Numbered from the stretch's first letter, positions 8,177 to 17,242 are shown. The stretch: DNA of 64,000 bases from Streptomyces griseochromogenes (GCF_001542625.1 NZ_CP016279.1:3906001-3970000); one strand, 5' to 3'. Made by a program: numbers and translations. Notes: a model not told the origin generated them from the sequence alone.

Positions 8177-9139
8177 CTACGGCCGCGGCCGCGTGCCGTG
8201 ACTCTCGAACCAGTGGCTGTCGAAGTGGCGGGCCAAGGAGAAAGGGTGCTGCCGGTCGGTGAGCATGCGGTAGACGAACTCGGTGGTCGTACCGTCGAAG
8301 CGCACCCAGGAATCAGGGATGTCTTCCGTGATGAGGATGGGCCACCGGTCGGGGTCGGCGCAGTCGGTGAGCCAGAAGAATTGGTCGGCCTGCTCGCTGC
8401 TCGCCCACTGCAGCAGCCCGCCGGGGGCCGGGTACAGCTCGTACGGCTCCCACAGGCCGCTCCGGCTGACGGTCTCCCACTCGCTCAGCCACTCGGTGTG
8501 CCGGACGATGTCGGAGCCCTTGAAGCCGGCGCCGGGTACGTGAATCCGGAGGTATTCGTCGAAGGCGCCTTCCCCGAACAGTTCGACGAGGTGTTTGTAG
8601 TCACCGGGAAGAGCGGTGCCGATCCGGGCCTCGGCCTGCGCCCAGTCGACCGTACGCGCGCTGGAGACGCCCCATCCCGTGACGGCGACGATCCCGTCCA
8701 GCCAGGAGGATCCCTCCGGTACCTCCGCCGCCGGGTCCTGCCCCTCCGCGACCAGCACCACGAGCCTTATGCCGTCGTCGAAACGGGCGGTGCCGCAGCC
8801 GATCCACCGGCCCCCGTGCGCCCACGCACGCATCTCGACGAGCCGTTCGCCGAAGGGAGCCAGGAGCGGCAGCCCCGTTCGCCCGGTCACGGTCGGATCC
8901 GCGTATCCGTCCGTCGCGAGGTTGCGCGCCCGCCCGTAGCGTCCGCTCAGCGCCTTCTGGAGGGTGGAGAGGCCGGTCCGGTCCGGGGGCGCGGGCAGAC
9001 ACACATGGCCCGCCGGGTGTCCGGCCTCTTCACACTGCAGATCACCCGTGCCCGGCCAGGCCAGGCGATGGACAGCCGCAAGGAGTTCTCGTTGTTCGTG
9101 CGGTCGGTTCCGCTCGCTCTGCTCGTCCATGGCAGGCAT
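8177..9139 (-). CDS. SMI1/KNR4 (SUKH) family protein
   Basis: About 320 residues. The SUKH domain begins near the middle with EARIGTALPGDYKHLVELFGEG, the family's helix and LP-x-D-Y motif, followed by hydrophobic strands and conserved Trp (LLQWASSEQADQFFWLT). The N-terminal 150 residues are an unrecognised domain with no toxin signature. SUKH proteins are often immunity proteins for polymorphic toxins, but no toxin gene is adjacent and the family also has housekeeping members. ATG 9139 is chosen; TTG 9160 and ATG 9130 are alternatives, none with a good ribosome site. Confidence 0.8.
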   Translation of the reverse strand: MPAMDEQSERNRPHEQRELLAAVHRLAWPGTGDLQCEEAGHPAGHVCLPAPPDRTGLSTLQKALSGRYGRARNLATDGYADPTVTGRTGLPLLAPFGERLVEMRAWAHGGRWIGCGTARFDDGIRLVVLVAEGQDPAAEVPEGSSWLDGIVAVTGWGVSSARTVDWAQAEARIGTALPGDYKHLVELFGEGAFDEYLRIHVPGAGFKGSDIVRHTEWLSEWETVSRSGLWEPYELYPAPGGLLQWASSEQADQFFWLTDCADPDRWPILITEDIPDSWVRFDGTTTEFVYRMLTDRQHPFSLARHFDSHWFESHGTRPRP

Positions 9140-9206
9140 TGAAGCGCATGCCTGTGACAATGAGCGCTCGGGCGACGAGGCCCGCCGCGGGCGTCAGCAC
9201 CTCACT

Positions 9207-10076
9207 TCACTTGAGGCCGCTGAGCATCACGCCGCGGATGTAGTACTTCTGGAGCAGCAGAAAGAGGATCAGGACCGGCAGGATGCTCAGGACGAGGCCG
9301 GCCATGACGATGGGCATCGTGCGGGTCGGGTCGACATAGTCCTGCAGGAGCTGGACGCCGACGGGCAGGGTCATCACGTCCGGGTCGGCGGTCGAGACGA
9401 GCAGTGCCCAGATGTACTCGTTCCAGGCGTCGACGAAGGTCAGCAGCCCTAGCGTCACCACGACCGGCTTGGTCTGCGGCACCACGATCCGCCACCACAG
9501 GGAGAACTCGCCTGCCCCGTCGATGCGCGCGGCCTCCAGGATCTCGTCCGGGATGGAGACCATGAACTGGCGCATCAGGAAGATCCCGAAGCCGTTGACG
9601 AGGAACGGCATGGCGAGCGCCACGATGCTGACGGTCAGACCCGCGCCGCCGCGCCCGAACAGGTCGTTGCCGCCCGCCAGCGGCCAGTGCACCAGGATCA
9701 GGAAGTGCGGGATGAAGAAGAGGAACGGGGGGAACATCATCGTCGACAGGACCAGGCGGAAGACGAAGTCCCGGCCCGGGAAACGGAGTTTGGCGAGCGC
9801 GTAGCCGGCGAGCGACGACGTGAGCAGCACCGATGCGGTGATCACGCCGGTGGCGATGACGCTGTTGCGGAAGAGCACCGGCAGATCGAGCTGGTGGATC
9901 GCGGCCCGGTAGTTGGAGAGGTCGAAGGCCTTGGGCAGGAACCGGTACGGCAGCGTGCCGGCCTCGCCGGGCCCCTTGAAGGACGTCATCACCATGTCGA
10001 GGAACGGCACCACCGTGAGCACGGCGCCGGTCACCACCAGCAGATATGACAGCCACGGGAAGCGGCGGCGGTTCAT
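9207..10076 (-). CDS. Carbohydrate ABC transporter permease (MalG type)
   Basis: 289-residue inner-membrane subunit with six helices, the first at about 9-29. The cytoplasmic EAA loop that docks the ATPase reads EAARIDGAGEFSLWWRIVVP (about 190-209). The C-terminal YYIRGVMLSGLK is typical of MalG/LacG proteins. Start ATG 10076 overlaps the stop of the partner permease (ATGA). No ATPase gene is in the operon, as is usual in Streptomyces, where the shared MsiK ATPase energises such importers. Confidence 0.95.
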   Translation of the reverse strand: MNRRRFPWLSYLLVVTGAVLTVVPFLDMVMTSFKGPGEAGTLPYRFLPKAFDLSNYRAAIHQLDLPVLFRNSVIATGVITASVLLTSSLAGYALAKLRFPGRDFVFRLVLSTMMFPPFLFFIPHFLILVHWPLAGGNDLFGRGGAGLTVSIVALAMPFLVNGFGIFLMRQFMVSIPDEILEAARIDGAGEFSLWWRIVVPQTKPVVVTLGLLTFVDAWNEYIWALLVSTADPDVMTLPVGVQLLQDYVDPTRTMPIVMAGLVLSILPVLILFLLLQKYYIRGVMLSGLK

Positions 10077-11035
10077 GTGTCCTCCCCCTTGCGCCGGAAG
10101 ATCCACAACTGCAGCAGGGTGACCACGAGGACCACCACGAACAGCACGAAGGCGGCGGCGCTCGCCGTGCCCCAGTCGCCGTACGAGAACGCCTGCCGGT
10201 ACATCTCCAGCGCGGCCACATCGGTCGCGTCGCCCGGCCCGCCCTTGGTCATCACGATGATCAGCGCGAACGACTGCAGACCGGTGAGGAACTGGGTGAT
10301 GCACACGAACAGCAGGGACGGCCGCAGCAGCGGCAGCGTGATCCTGAAGAAGACGGTGACGGGCCCGGCACCGTCGAGCGCGGCGGCCTCGTAGTACGAC
10401 TCGGGGACGGACTTCAGCCCGGCGGTCAGGATGAGGATCGCCGAGCCGACCGAGGCCCAGGCCTGGACGACCACCACGGCGGGCAGTGCGGTGTCCGGGT
10501 CCTGCAGGAACGCCACCGAGCCGATCCCGAGGGCGTTGAGGACACCGTTGACGAGGCCGCCCGGCTCGTACATGTACTTCCACACATTGCCGACGGCGAC
10601 GACGGTCGTGACGATCGGCAGGAAGTACAGGGTGCGCCACAGTCCCTGGAACCGCAGCTTGTCGATGCAGGTGGCGACGAGCACGGAGCCGGTGAGCGCG
10701 AGGGCCACGGTGCCCAGGGCGAACAGCAGGGTGTTGGTGAGGATCGGCGCCAGGAACGTCGATCCGTCCGCGAAGAGGCCGGTGAAGTTGTCCAGGCCGA
10801 CCGGATGGATGTCACCGAGGTCGAACCCGGCCCAGCGGGACATCGACAGCAGCAGCGCGAAGCCGAGCGGCAGGATCAGGAAGACCGCGAAGAACAGCAG
10901 CGTGGGTGCCAGGAAGAGATAGGCGACGACGACCTGGCGGCGCCGGGTCCGGCCGACGCCGTCGACGGCGCGCCCGGCGGATGGCGGCCTGCGCGCCGCC
11001 CGCTCGGCGGTCTCCGGCACCAGGGCGTTCACCAT
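10073..11035 (-). CDS. Carbohydrate ABC transporter permease (MalF type)
   Basis: 320-residue partner permease with six predicted helices (first at about 38-60, AYLFLAPTLLFFAVFLILPL) and the EAA loop EAAALDGAGPVTVFFRITLP. It overlaps the binding-protein gene by 7 bases upstream and the second permease by 4 downstream, so the three importer genes are translationally linked. Substrate probably follows from the muramidase in the same operon (amino sugars), as inference. Confidence 0.95.
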   Translation of the reverse strand: MVNALVPETAERAARRPPSAGRAVDGVGRTRRRQVVVAYLFLAPTLLFFAVFLILPLGFALLLSMSRWAGFDLGDIHPVGLDNFTGLFADGSTFLAPILTNTLLFALGTVALALTGSVLVATCIDKLRFQGLWRTLYFLPIVTTVVAVGNVWKYMYEPGGLVNGVLNALGIGSVAFLQDPDTALPAVVVVQAWASVGSAILILTAGLKSVPESYYEAAALDGAGPVTVFFRITLPLLRPSLLFVCITQFLTGLQSFALIIVMTKGGPGDATDVAALEMYRQAFSYGDWGTASAAAFVLFVVVLVVTLLQLWIFRRKGEDT

Positions 11036-12357
11036 GTGCGCGACACCTCCTGATCAACCTGACGACGGGTGGTGCGAAGTGCCTGGTCGACCGACTGCTG
11101 CCCGGTCCACAACGCCTCGATGTTCTTGCGCAGCAGCGACTTGGCCTGCTGGGCGCCCGGCACGTTCGGCTCCGGCACCGCGTATGCCAGCGCGTCCAGG
11201 AACGGGCGCAGATTCGGATCGCCGCCCTGCCGCAGCAGCGTCCGCATGTCGTCGGCGCGGCCGGTCAGGGAGCCGACCGACACCTGTAGGGAGCTCATCC
11301 GGGTCGCCGTCGCGCCCTTCACACGCACCCTCTCGGTGTTGAGCCAGCGCAGGAACTCCCAGGCCTCGCCCGGGTGTTCGCTGGTCGTGTTGACTCCCAG
11401 CATGAAGCCGGTGGAGAGCGTGGCGCGCCGGTCGTGCGTCTCGGGGACGGGTACGGGCGCGACACCGACGTCGCGGTAGTCCTTGCCCATCACGGCCTTC
11501 AGGCTCCCGGTCCACCAGCCGGCACTGATCACCATGGCCACCTGCCCGGACGGGAACGCCTTGTAGACGTTGACGCCGGGGGCGCTCGCGCCTTCGGCCA
11601 CGAGGCGGTGCTCCAGCTCGAACACGGCCCGGCCCGCCCGGGAGTCGATGGCGGTGCTCCTGCCGTCCGCGGAGACGAAGCTTCCGCCGGCCGCGTTGAG
11701 CAGGGCGAGCGTCTGGCCGACCGTGGTGGAGTCGTCGTAGGTCGAAAGGCCGAACCCCTGGACCAGCGTGTTGCCGTACGGGTCCCGCTCGGCGGTCCGG
11801 TGGGCGGCTTCCTCCAGCTCCCGCCAGGTGCGTGGAGGACCGTCGACGCCGGCCTCGCGCAGCAGCCGCTTGTTGTAGTAGAGGGCGTACGTCTGCACCT
11901 CGGTGGGGTAGCCGTAGACCTTGCCGGCCACCGACGCGGCGCCGACCGCGGCCTCGCCGTAGCCGCGCCTGATCTCCTCGGCGCACTCGGACGGGGCGGG
12001 CCGCAGGACTCCGGCCCGGACGAGCTGGCCGTTCCACAGGCAGTACGGGTGGAGGATGTCGGCGCCCTGGCCCGCCGCCTGCCGGACCATGAACGTGGTC
12101 AGCAGGTCGGTGAACTCGACGGCCTTGGTGCGCACCTTGACCCGGTCGTGCGTGGCGTTCCACTCGTCGACCGGGCCCTGCAGGGCCGACTTGAGCTCCC
12201 CGCTCGCGTAGTGGGAGAGCAGGGTGAGGACGATCGGATCACCGGGCCGCCCGGAGCCCTGGTGCGGGGCGGCGCATCCGGAGGCGAGCAGCGCCGAGGG
12301 GAGCGCGAGCACGAAGTGACGGCGGCTCGGGCCTCCGGTGCGGCGTGCCGCCGTCAT
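11029..12357 (-). CDS. Lipoprotein solute-binding protein of sugar ABC importer
   Basis: 442-residue extracytoplasmic binding protein (family 1, maltodextrin-like). The N-terminus has paired Arg before a hydrophobic run and a lipobox (LALPSALLASGC), so it is a lipoprotein, possibly Tat-exported. The mature part shows the usual segments LTLLSHYASGELKSALQGPV, YGYPTEVQTYALYYNKRLL and AMVISAGWWTGSL. Start ATG 12357 overlaps the stop of the GNAT gene (ATGA). It delivers an unknown sugar to the two following permeases. Confidence 0.94.
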   Translation of the reverse strand: MTAARRTGGPSRRHFVLALPSALLASGCAAPHQGSGRPGDPIVLTLLSHYASGELKSALQGPVDEWNATHDRVKVRTKAVEFTDLLTTFMVRQAAGQGADILHPYCLWNGQLVRAGVLRPAPSECAEEIRRGYGEAAVGAASVAGKVYGYPTEVQTYALYYNKRLLREAGVDGPPRTWRELEEAAHRTAERDPYGNTLVQGFGLSTYDDSTTVGQTLALLNAAGGSFVSADGRSTAIDSRAGRAVFELEHRLVAEGASAPGVNVYKAFPSGQVAMVISAGWWTGSLKAVMGKDYRDVGVAPVPVPETHDRRATLSTGFMLGVNTTSEHPGEAWEFLRWLNTERVRVKGATATRMSSLQVSVGSLTGRADDMRTLLRQGGDPNLRPFLDALAYAVPEPNVPGAQQAKSLLRKNIEALWTGQQSVDQALRTTRRQVDQEVSRTW

Positions 12358-13334
12358 CGGGCGGCCTCCCGGCGCATCACACGGAACACCCGGGTCGTGG
12401 TGAAACCGGCCTTGCGGTACAGGTGGCCCGCCGCGGACCGCTCGCCGGTCCACAGGAACCACGCCGAGTGCGCACCGCGCGCCCGCATCCGCTCCAGGAC
12501 CAGGTGGAGCAGGACCTTGCCCAATCCGGTGCCGCGCGTCTCCTCCAGCACACCGAACGGCCCGAACCGCTCGTCCACCGACTCGTACGCACCGTGCATC
12601 GCCCAGCCGACCAGGCGGCCCGAAGGGTTCCGGGCGACGACGATCCGGTCCAGCGGTGTGCCCGCGGCCAGACACTCCCGGATCGCGCGCGCCCAGTCCG
12701 GGTTGAAGTGGTTCCCGGCGAGCGCGACAAGCTCCACCAGGTCGTCGTCGGACGGGGTGACGAACCGGTGGCCCTGCGCCCTCAGTTCGTCCAGGCGGCA
12801 CGCGACATCCGCCGGGAAGCGGTAGCCGACCAGGCCACGATCCATCGCCGCCGCCTCGTACAGGGTGCGAAAGCCCAGCGACTCCAGGAGTCCTGCCGCC
12901 TCCGGGTACGCCCCGGCGTCCAGGCCGGGGAGGATGTAGTTCGGGGTGTACGAGGAGAAGTCCACCCGGGTACGGCCGTGGCCGTGCAGCCAGTCGAGGG
13001 CGTCGGTCAGCAGCCGGCGGCCGAGGCCGTGCCCGCGGGCGGCGGGGTCGACGAAGAAGAACGGGATCCAGCCCTGCCCCGGTTCCAGGTCGGTGCCGGT
13101 CACCGGCGTCAGACGGCGCACCGCGTAGGCCGCGCCGACGACACGGCCGCCCTCGACGGCGACCCGCAGTCCCTCCGGATCGAAGTTGGCGTCGAGCAGC
13201 ACCAGGGAGCGGAAGCGGTCCGGGGTGATCGGGTCGGCCGGCGCACTCCGGCGCCACGCCTCCACCACGTGCCGGCCGTCGCCCGCGCGAAAGCCGCGGA
13301 TCCCGGTCCGGTATGTCGCCGTGCGGTCGGTCAT
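12354..13334 (-). CDS. Tandem GNAT acetyltransferase
   Basis: 326 residues holding two GNAT folds, an arrangement seen in mycothiol synthase-like proteins. The first core is PFFFVDPAARGHGLGRRLL (R-x-x-G-x-G/A loop RGHGLG) and the second is FGVLEETRGTGLGKVLL, so both acetyl-CoA loops look intact. It lies between the muramidase and the importer genes and shares a 4-base overlap with the latter. It could acetylate an imported amino sugar or peptide, but that rests only on position. ATG 13334 has AAGGACG upstream. Confidence 0.87.
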   Translation of the reverse strand: MTDRTATYRTGIRGFRAGDGRHVVEAWRRSAPADPITPDRFRSLVLLDANFDPEGLRVAVEGGRVVGAAYAVRRLTPVTGTDLEPGQGWIPFFFVDPAARGHGLGRRLLTDALDWLHGHGRTRVDFSSYTPNYILPGLDAGAYPEAAGLLESLGFRTLYEAAAMDRGLVGYRFPADVACRLDELRAQGHRFVTPSDDDLVELVALAGNHFNPDWARAIRECLAAGTPLDRIVVARNPSGRLVGWAMHGAYESVDERFGPFGVLEETRGTGLGKVLLHLVLERMRARGAHSAWFLWTGERSAAGHLYRKAGFTTTRVFRVMRREAAR

Positions 13335-13474
13335 CGACGGGGTCGTCCTTCCATGCGCAGGTCGCGGGCCGCGTCGGACGTCGCTCGCGAGGCGCGGCCG
13401 AACCGGACCGCTGTCACGGCCGTCCGCTCCCGTCCGGGGCGAAGCGGCAGATCGCGGCGGTGGGGCAGGAGGTC

Positions 13475-14671
13475 TCAGGGGTAGAGCAGCACGCCGTCGC
13501 CGGCCCACCGGCCGGGCGGCGCCGGCGGATCGCACAGCGGCAGCGGGTCGTCGCCCGCGTCGACGGCGCGCCGCAACCGGTCGGACCCCCACAGCAGATC
13601 GATGAAGTGGCGGTGGCCGGTCCCCTCCGCGCCGCCGTCCGCGGTGCACCAGGCGAAGTCGTCCGGGTACAGCCGCCGCAGCGTGGCGAGCATCGCGACA
13701 GCGGTACGTACGGGGGCGAACGCCTCGCGGTCGGTGATGTGGAGCTGGACTCCGCGCAGCGGCCGTCCGGCGTGTTTGTGGAAGGTCGGTACGTACCGCA
13801 GATCACGGAAGTGCACTCCGGGCAGGGCGAGTTCGGCGAGCGAGGGGGCGAGCCGCGCGTCGATGTACGGGGCCCCGGCGATCTCGAAGGGCTGCGTGGT
13901 GCCGCGGCCCTCCGAGAGGTTCGTGCCCTCGAACAGGCAGGCGCCGGGGTAGACGGTGGCGGTGGCGGGCGTCGGGATGTTCGGCGAGGGTGCGATCCAC
14001 GGCAGGCCGGTCGCCTCGGCGGCCATGGCCCGTTGCCAGCCGATGGCCTCGATGACCGTCAAGTCGGCGGCTCTGCCCGCCACTTGGGGAACGGCCGAGG
14101 CGTTGAGATGCCGGGCCAGTTCGCCGCAGGTGAGGCCGTGCCGGACGGGTATCGGGGCACGCCCGACGAAGCTGGCCCAGGCCGGGTCGAGCAGCGGGCC
14201 CTCGCTGACGAGACCGCCGAGGGGATTCGGCCGGTCGGCGACCACGAACCGTACGCCCGTACGGGCCGCCGAGGCCATCAGGTCGAACATGGTCCACACA
14301 TAGGTGTAGAACCTGGCCCCGATGTCCTGTAGGTCGTACACCAGGGCGTCGACGCCGCTGTCGAGCAGCAACCGGTCGAGGCGCTCGCCGCTGCACCGGT
14401 AGGTGTCGTGGACGGGCAGGCCGGTGGTGGGGTCCGTCCGCGCGGCCTCGCTCGCGCCGGCCTGACCGGTCCCGTACAGCCCGTGCTCGGGACCGAACAG
14501 GGCGACCAGCCGCGCGCCGGCCTCGATCAGCGCGGGCGCGGCCGGGCGCAGGTCGGGGAGGACCCCGGTGTGGTTGGTCACCAGGCCGAGCCGGCCGGGC
14601 CCGGCGAGCCCGGGCGACGCGTGCAGTCGTGCGATCCCGGTCGTCACCGCGACGCGGTCGTCCGTGCTCAT
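13475..14671 (-). CDS. namZ: Exo-beta-N-acetylmuramidase NamZ family (DUF1343)
   Basis: 398 residues. The segments GLVTNHTGVLPDL, LFGPEHGLYGTGQAG, VDALVYDLQDIGARFYTYVWTM, ADRPNPLGG and FEGTNLSEGRGTTQPFE are hallmarks of the DUF1343/NamZ family, whose characterised members release terminal MurNAc from peptidoglycan fragments. I see no signal peptide, so this copy probably acts in the cytosol, or is exported by an unusual route, on imported muropeptide sugars. It heads the operon with GNAT and ABC importer genes, which fits a cell-wall sugar recovery role. GTG or ATG starts slightly upstream are possible. Confidence 0.88.
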   Translation of the reverse strand: MSTDDRVAVTTGIARLHASPGLAGPGRLGLVTNHTGVLPDLRPAAPALIEAGARLVALFGPEHGLYGTGQAGASEAARTDPTTGLPVHDTYRCSGERLDRLLLDSGVDALVYDLQDIGARFYTYVWTMFDLMASAARTGVRFVVADRPNPLGGLVSEGPLLDPAWASFVGRAPIPVRHGLTCGELARHLNASAVPQVAGRAADLTVIEAIGWQRAMAAEATGLPWIAPSPNIPTPATATVYPGACLFEGTNLSEGRGTTQPFEIAGAPYIDARLAPSLAELALPGVHFRDLRYVPTFHKHAGRPLRGVQLHITDREAFAPVRTAVAMLATLRRLYPDDFAWCTADGGAEGTGHRHFIDLLWGSDRLRRAVDAGDDPLPLCDPPAPPGRWAGDGVLLYP

Positions 14672-14714
14672 CCTGTGGCCCCGTCTGCCGGTGACATCTC
14701 GAAGCGGTTGTCCG

Positions 14715-14740
14715 AAATTTACTGGCATGCCTTGGAATTT
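14715..14740. promoter_or_regulatory. 26-bp palindromic operator candidate
   Basis: AAATT, 4 bases, GGCATGCC, 4 bases, AATTT: an interrupted but otherwise perfect palindrome in an unusually A/T-rich patch of the 102-base gap. It lies 44 bases upstream of the namZ start, where a repressor site for the whole operon would be expected. No regulator gene is adjacent. Confidence 0.5.
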
Positions 14741-14773
14741 GGCAATTATCCACCAGGGGGTGCCGGAAAGCCT

Positions 14774-16009
14774 TCACGTACCCGCGCGGGCGCAGCTCCG
14801 CACGGCACGGACCAGGGCGGTGATCTCCTCCTCCGTGTTGTAGTAGTGCACGGACGCCCTGACGACCTCTTCGAGGCCGCGCCGTTCCATGTCCAACCGG
14901 GTCGAGGTCGTCCGGGACACACTGACGTTGACCCTTTGGGCGGCCGACACCGACGCGATCTGATCGGCCGTCACCCCGTCCAGGGTGAAGGTGGTGATGC
15001 CGCACCGCCGTATCCCCAGATCGCGCAGGCGGACGCCGGGGATCGCGCCGAGCCGCTCCCGGAGCGTCTCGGCCAGCCAGGTCACCCGGCCCTGGATCTT
15101 CGGCAGGCCCCACTCCAGCGCGTGGTCGATGGCGGCGCCGAGGCCGAGTCGTGCGGCGTAGTTGGCTTCCCAGGTCTCGAACCGGCGTGCGTCCGGCCGC
15201 ATTTCGTACCGGTCGGGCGCGGTCCAGGTCGCGCCGCGCAGATCGAGCGCCGGGGGAACGATTCGGTCGAGTGCCTCTCTGCGGACGTAGAGCAGTCCGG
15301 TTCCGCGTGGACCGCGCAGGTACTTGCGGCCGGTGGTGGAGAGCATGTCGCAGCCGATGTCCCGTACGTCGACCGCGAGCTGGCCCACCGACTGGCAGGC
15401 GTCCAGCAGATACAGCACACCCGCCTCGCGGGCGACCTTGCCCACCTCGGCGGCGGGGTTCACCAAGCCCCCGTTGGTCGGGACATGGGTCACCGAGACG
15501 AGCCGTACTCGCTCGTCCATCGCCTCGCGCAGGGCGTCCACCGAGATCTGTCCGTGCTCGTCGTCGGGAACGACCTCGATCCGGACGTCGTCCCGCTCGG
15601 CGATCCGCAAGTAGGCGATGAAGTTGCTGCCGTACTCGGCCATGCTGGTCAGGACGCGGTCCCCCGGGCGGAATCCGATGCCGTGGAAGGCCATGTCCCA
15701 GGCCCGGGTGGCGTTGTCGACCAGAGCAATCTCGTCGCGGTCGCAGCCCAGCAACCGCGCCGCGGAGCCGTACACCGACCCGATGGCCTCAGCGGCATGG
15801 GCGGCCGCCTCGTAACCGCCCATGGCGGCCTCCAGGCGAAGGTGGCGTACCGACGCGTCGAGGACCTGGCGGGGCATCAGGGCGGCGCCCGCGTTGTTGA
15901 AGTGCGCGACCTCGGTGCATCCCGGGGTGTCAAGGCGCGCCTGAGCGACCTCTTCGGGAGTGAATCCGCTGTGCGGCACGCTCTGTTCCGCGCCGGGGAT
16001 CTGCGTCAC
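14774..16009 (-). CDS. Class V aminotransferase-fold PLP enzyme
   Basis: 411-residue fold-type I enzyme of the cysteine desulfurase / isopenicillin N epimerase-like group. Visible are FNNAGAALMPRQV near residue 38, the PLP-stacking region, DACQSVGQ containing the PLP pyridine-binding Asp, and the Schiff-base Lys in STTGRKYLRGPRGTG (about 227). A cysteine desulfurase would carry a catalytic Cys loop near the end; here the corresponding region reads IRRCGITTFTLDG, which is not diagnostic. Start GTG 16009 has GGGAGAGGACGA upstream. It sits before namZ on the same strand, separated by about 100 bases with an operator, so it may be transcribed separately. Substrate unknown. Confidence 0.87.
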   Translation of the reverse strand: MTQIPGAEQSVPHSGFTPEEVAQARLDTPGCTEVAHFNNAGAALMPRQVLDASVRHLRLEAAMGGYEAAAHAAEAIGSVYGSAARLLGCDRDEIALVDNATRAWDMAFHGIGFRPGDRVLTSMAEYGSNFIAYLRIAERDDVRIEVVPDDEHGQISVDALREAMDERVRLVSVTHVPTNGGLVNPAAEVGKVAREAGVLYLLDACQSVGQLAVDVRDIGCDMLSTTGRKYLRGPRGTGLLYVRREALDRIVPPALDLRGATWTAPDRYEMRPDARRFETWEANYAARLGLGAAIDHALEWGLPKIQGRVTWLAETLRERLGAIPGVRLRDLGIRRCGITTFTLDGVTADQIASVSAAQRVNVSVSRTTSTRLDMERRGLEEVVRASVHYYNTEEEITALVRAVRSCARAGT

Positions 16010-16119
16010 TCGTCCTCTCCCTCATGTCGGCCTGGTCGCGTTCTCCCTCGCCGTTCCGTGGTTCGAGCATCTCCCGTCCGCCGGGCCACGGAAACGCCCT
16101 TGACCGAGATGTACCGCCA

Positions 16120-16584
16120 TCAGGAGCCGGCAGCGGACGCATGCCCGGACAGATCGGCCGCCAGGCGCCGCATGACCTTGCGGTTGGCGCGCCGCATCGT
16201 GGCCCGGACGGCGGGTGCCAGCAGGCGGTCGGTGAGAGGGGCGCGCGCCCAGGCGTAGGTGAACGAGACGCGGCTCCCACCGGTCGGCAGCGGATCGATG
16301 GTGTAGGTGCCGTGGGCCAGGCGCCGGCCGGCCGCGCCGACGTTGCGTTCCACGATGCGCCGCGGTGATTCGGCCTCGACGACCTCTATGGTGACGTCGG
16401 TCTTCGTGCCGCCCAGCGAGGCGGTGACCGTGGCCCCCGATCCGATGCCGCGGCCGGGGCCGCTGTATCTCCAGTCGCTCAGAAAGTGGTTGGTGAATCG
16501 CTCGTGGTGAGCCATGACATCGAGGAAGTCGTAGACCTGCTCGGGCGTCTGCGGTACGTCGGTCGACACGGTGACAGACTTCAT
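16120..16584 (-). CDS. SRPBCC (START-like) lipid/ligand-binding protein
   Basis: 154 residues with the helix-grip start VTVSTDVPQTPEQVYDFLDVMAH (slightly altered family consensus for polyketide cyclase/dehydrase proteins), a central strand region GSGATVTASLGGTKTDVTIEV, and a long basic C-terminal helix RRANRKVMRRLAADL. It binds a hydrophobic ligand in such families. Its start codon lies inside the first TGTACC-N4-GGTACA operator and there is no ribosome site, so it may be read from a leaderless transcript. It is divergent from, and probably repressed by, the TetR gene at 16631. Confidence 0.82.
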   Translation of the reverse strand: MKSVTVSTDVPQTPEQVYDFLDVMAHHERFTNHFLSDWRYSGPGRGIGSGATVTASLGGTKTDVTIEVVEAESPRRIVERNVGAAGRRLAHGTYTIDPLPTGGSRVSFTYAWARAPLTDRLLAPAVRATMRRANRKVMRRLAADLSGHASAAGS

Positions 16585-16622
16585 GTACCACACGGTACAT
16601 GCGGGATGTACCAATTGGTACA
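16584..16622. promoter_or_regulatory. Twin TetR operators, TGTACC-N4-GGTACA
   Basis: Two 16-bp inverted repeats of identical arms, at 16584-16599 (spacer ACAC) and 16607-16622 (spacer AATT, a perfect palindrome), centre-to-centre 23 bases. Together they fill almost the whole 46-base gap between the divergent SRPBCC and TetR genes. This is the expected layout for an autoregulating TetR repressor that controls both directions. Confidence 0.82.
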
Positions 16623-16630
16623 CTCGCGAC

Positions 16631-17242
16631 GTGGTGAAGGACGCGGTGCATACGGACGACTCGCAGGCCAAGGGCGAGGCCGCCCACGGTGACCGGCGCG
16701 CCCAGCTGGTGGACGCGGCCGTCGATCACGTCGCGGCACACGGCATCGCGGACCTGAGCCTGCGCCGCCTGGGCGCCGCGATCGGCGTCAGTCACCGCAT
16801 GCTGATCCACTATTTCGGCTCCAAGGAGCAGCTGCTCGTCGAGATCGTCCGGACGTCGGAACGGCGCCAGCGTGACCTGCTCTCCCGGCTCCGCCAGGAG
16901 CCCGGCCGCTCACCCGCCGACGTCGCGCGAGTGCTGTGGCGGCAGTTGACGGACCCGGGGCTGGCCGGTCAGGAGCGGCTCTTCTTCGAGATCTGTGGGC
17001 AGGCGCTGCGGGGCCGCCCCGAGGCCGTCCCGGTCCTCGAAGGCCTGGTGACGGACTGGCTGGAGCCGCTCGTCGCCGCCGAGACGGCCGCCGGGGCGGA
17101 TCCTGCCACAGCCAGGAACCGCGCCAGACTGGGGCTCGCCACCGTCCGCGGTCTGCTGCTCGACCTGCTCGCCACCGGTGACCGCGCCGGCGTCGACGCG
17201 GCGATGGAGGAATTCCTGCGGCTGTACTACGGCTCCGAGTGA
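16631..17242 (+). CDS. TetR-family repressor
   Basis: About 203 residues. The helix-turn-helix is GIADLSLRRLGAAIGVSHRM followed by LIHYFGSKEQLL, the standard TetR N-terminal signature. The rest is an all-helical ligand domain with a typical C-terminal dimer part. GTG 16631 (or 16634) is chosen because longer starts would translate the operator itself; neither has a clear ribosome site. It probably binds the twin operators just upstream and controls the SRPBCC gene, perhaps releasing on the ligand that the SRPBCC protein handles. Confidence 0.9.
   Translation: MVKDAVHTDDSQAKGEAAHGDRRAQLVDAAVDHVAAHGIADLSLRRLGAAIGVSHRMLIHYFGSKEQLLVEIVRTSERRQRDLLSRLRQEPGRSPADVARVLWRQLTDPGLAGQERLFFEICGQALRGRPEAVPVLEGLVTDWLEPLVAAETAAGADPATARNRARLGLATVRGLLLDLLATGDRAGVDAAMEEFLRLYYGSE

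Noticed and set aside
8177..9139. SUKH protein as immunity gene of a toxin system
   Set aside because: No toxin or secretion genes adjacent; family also has non-immunity members.
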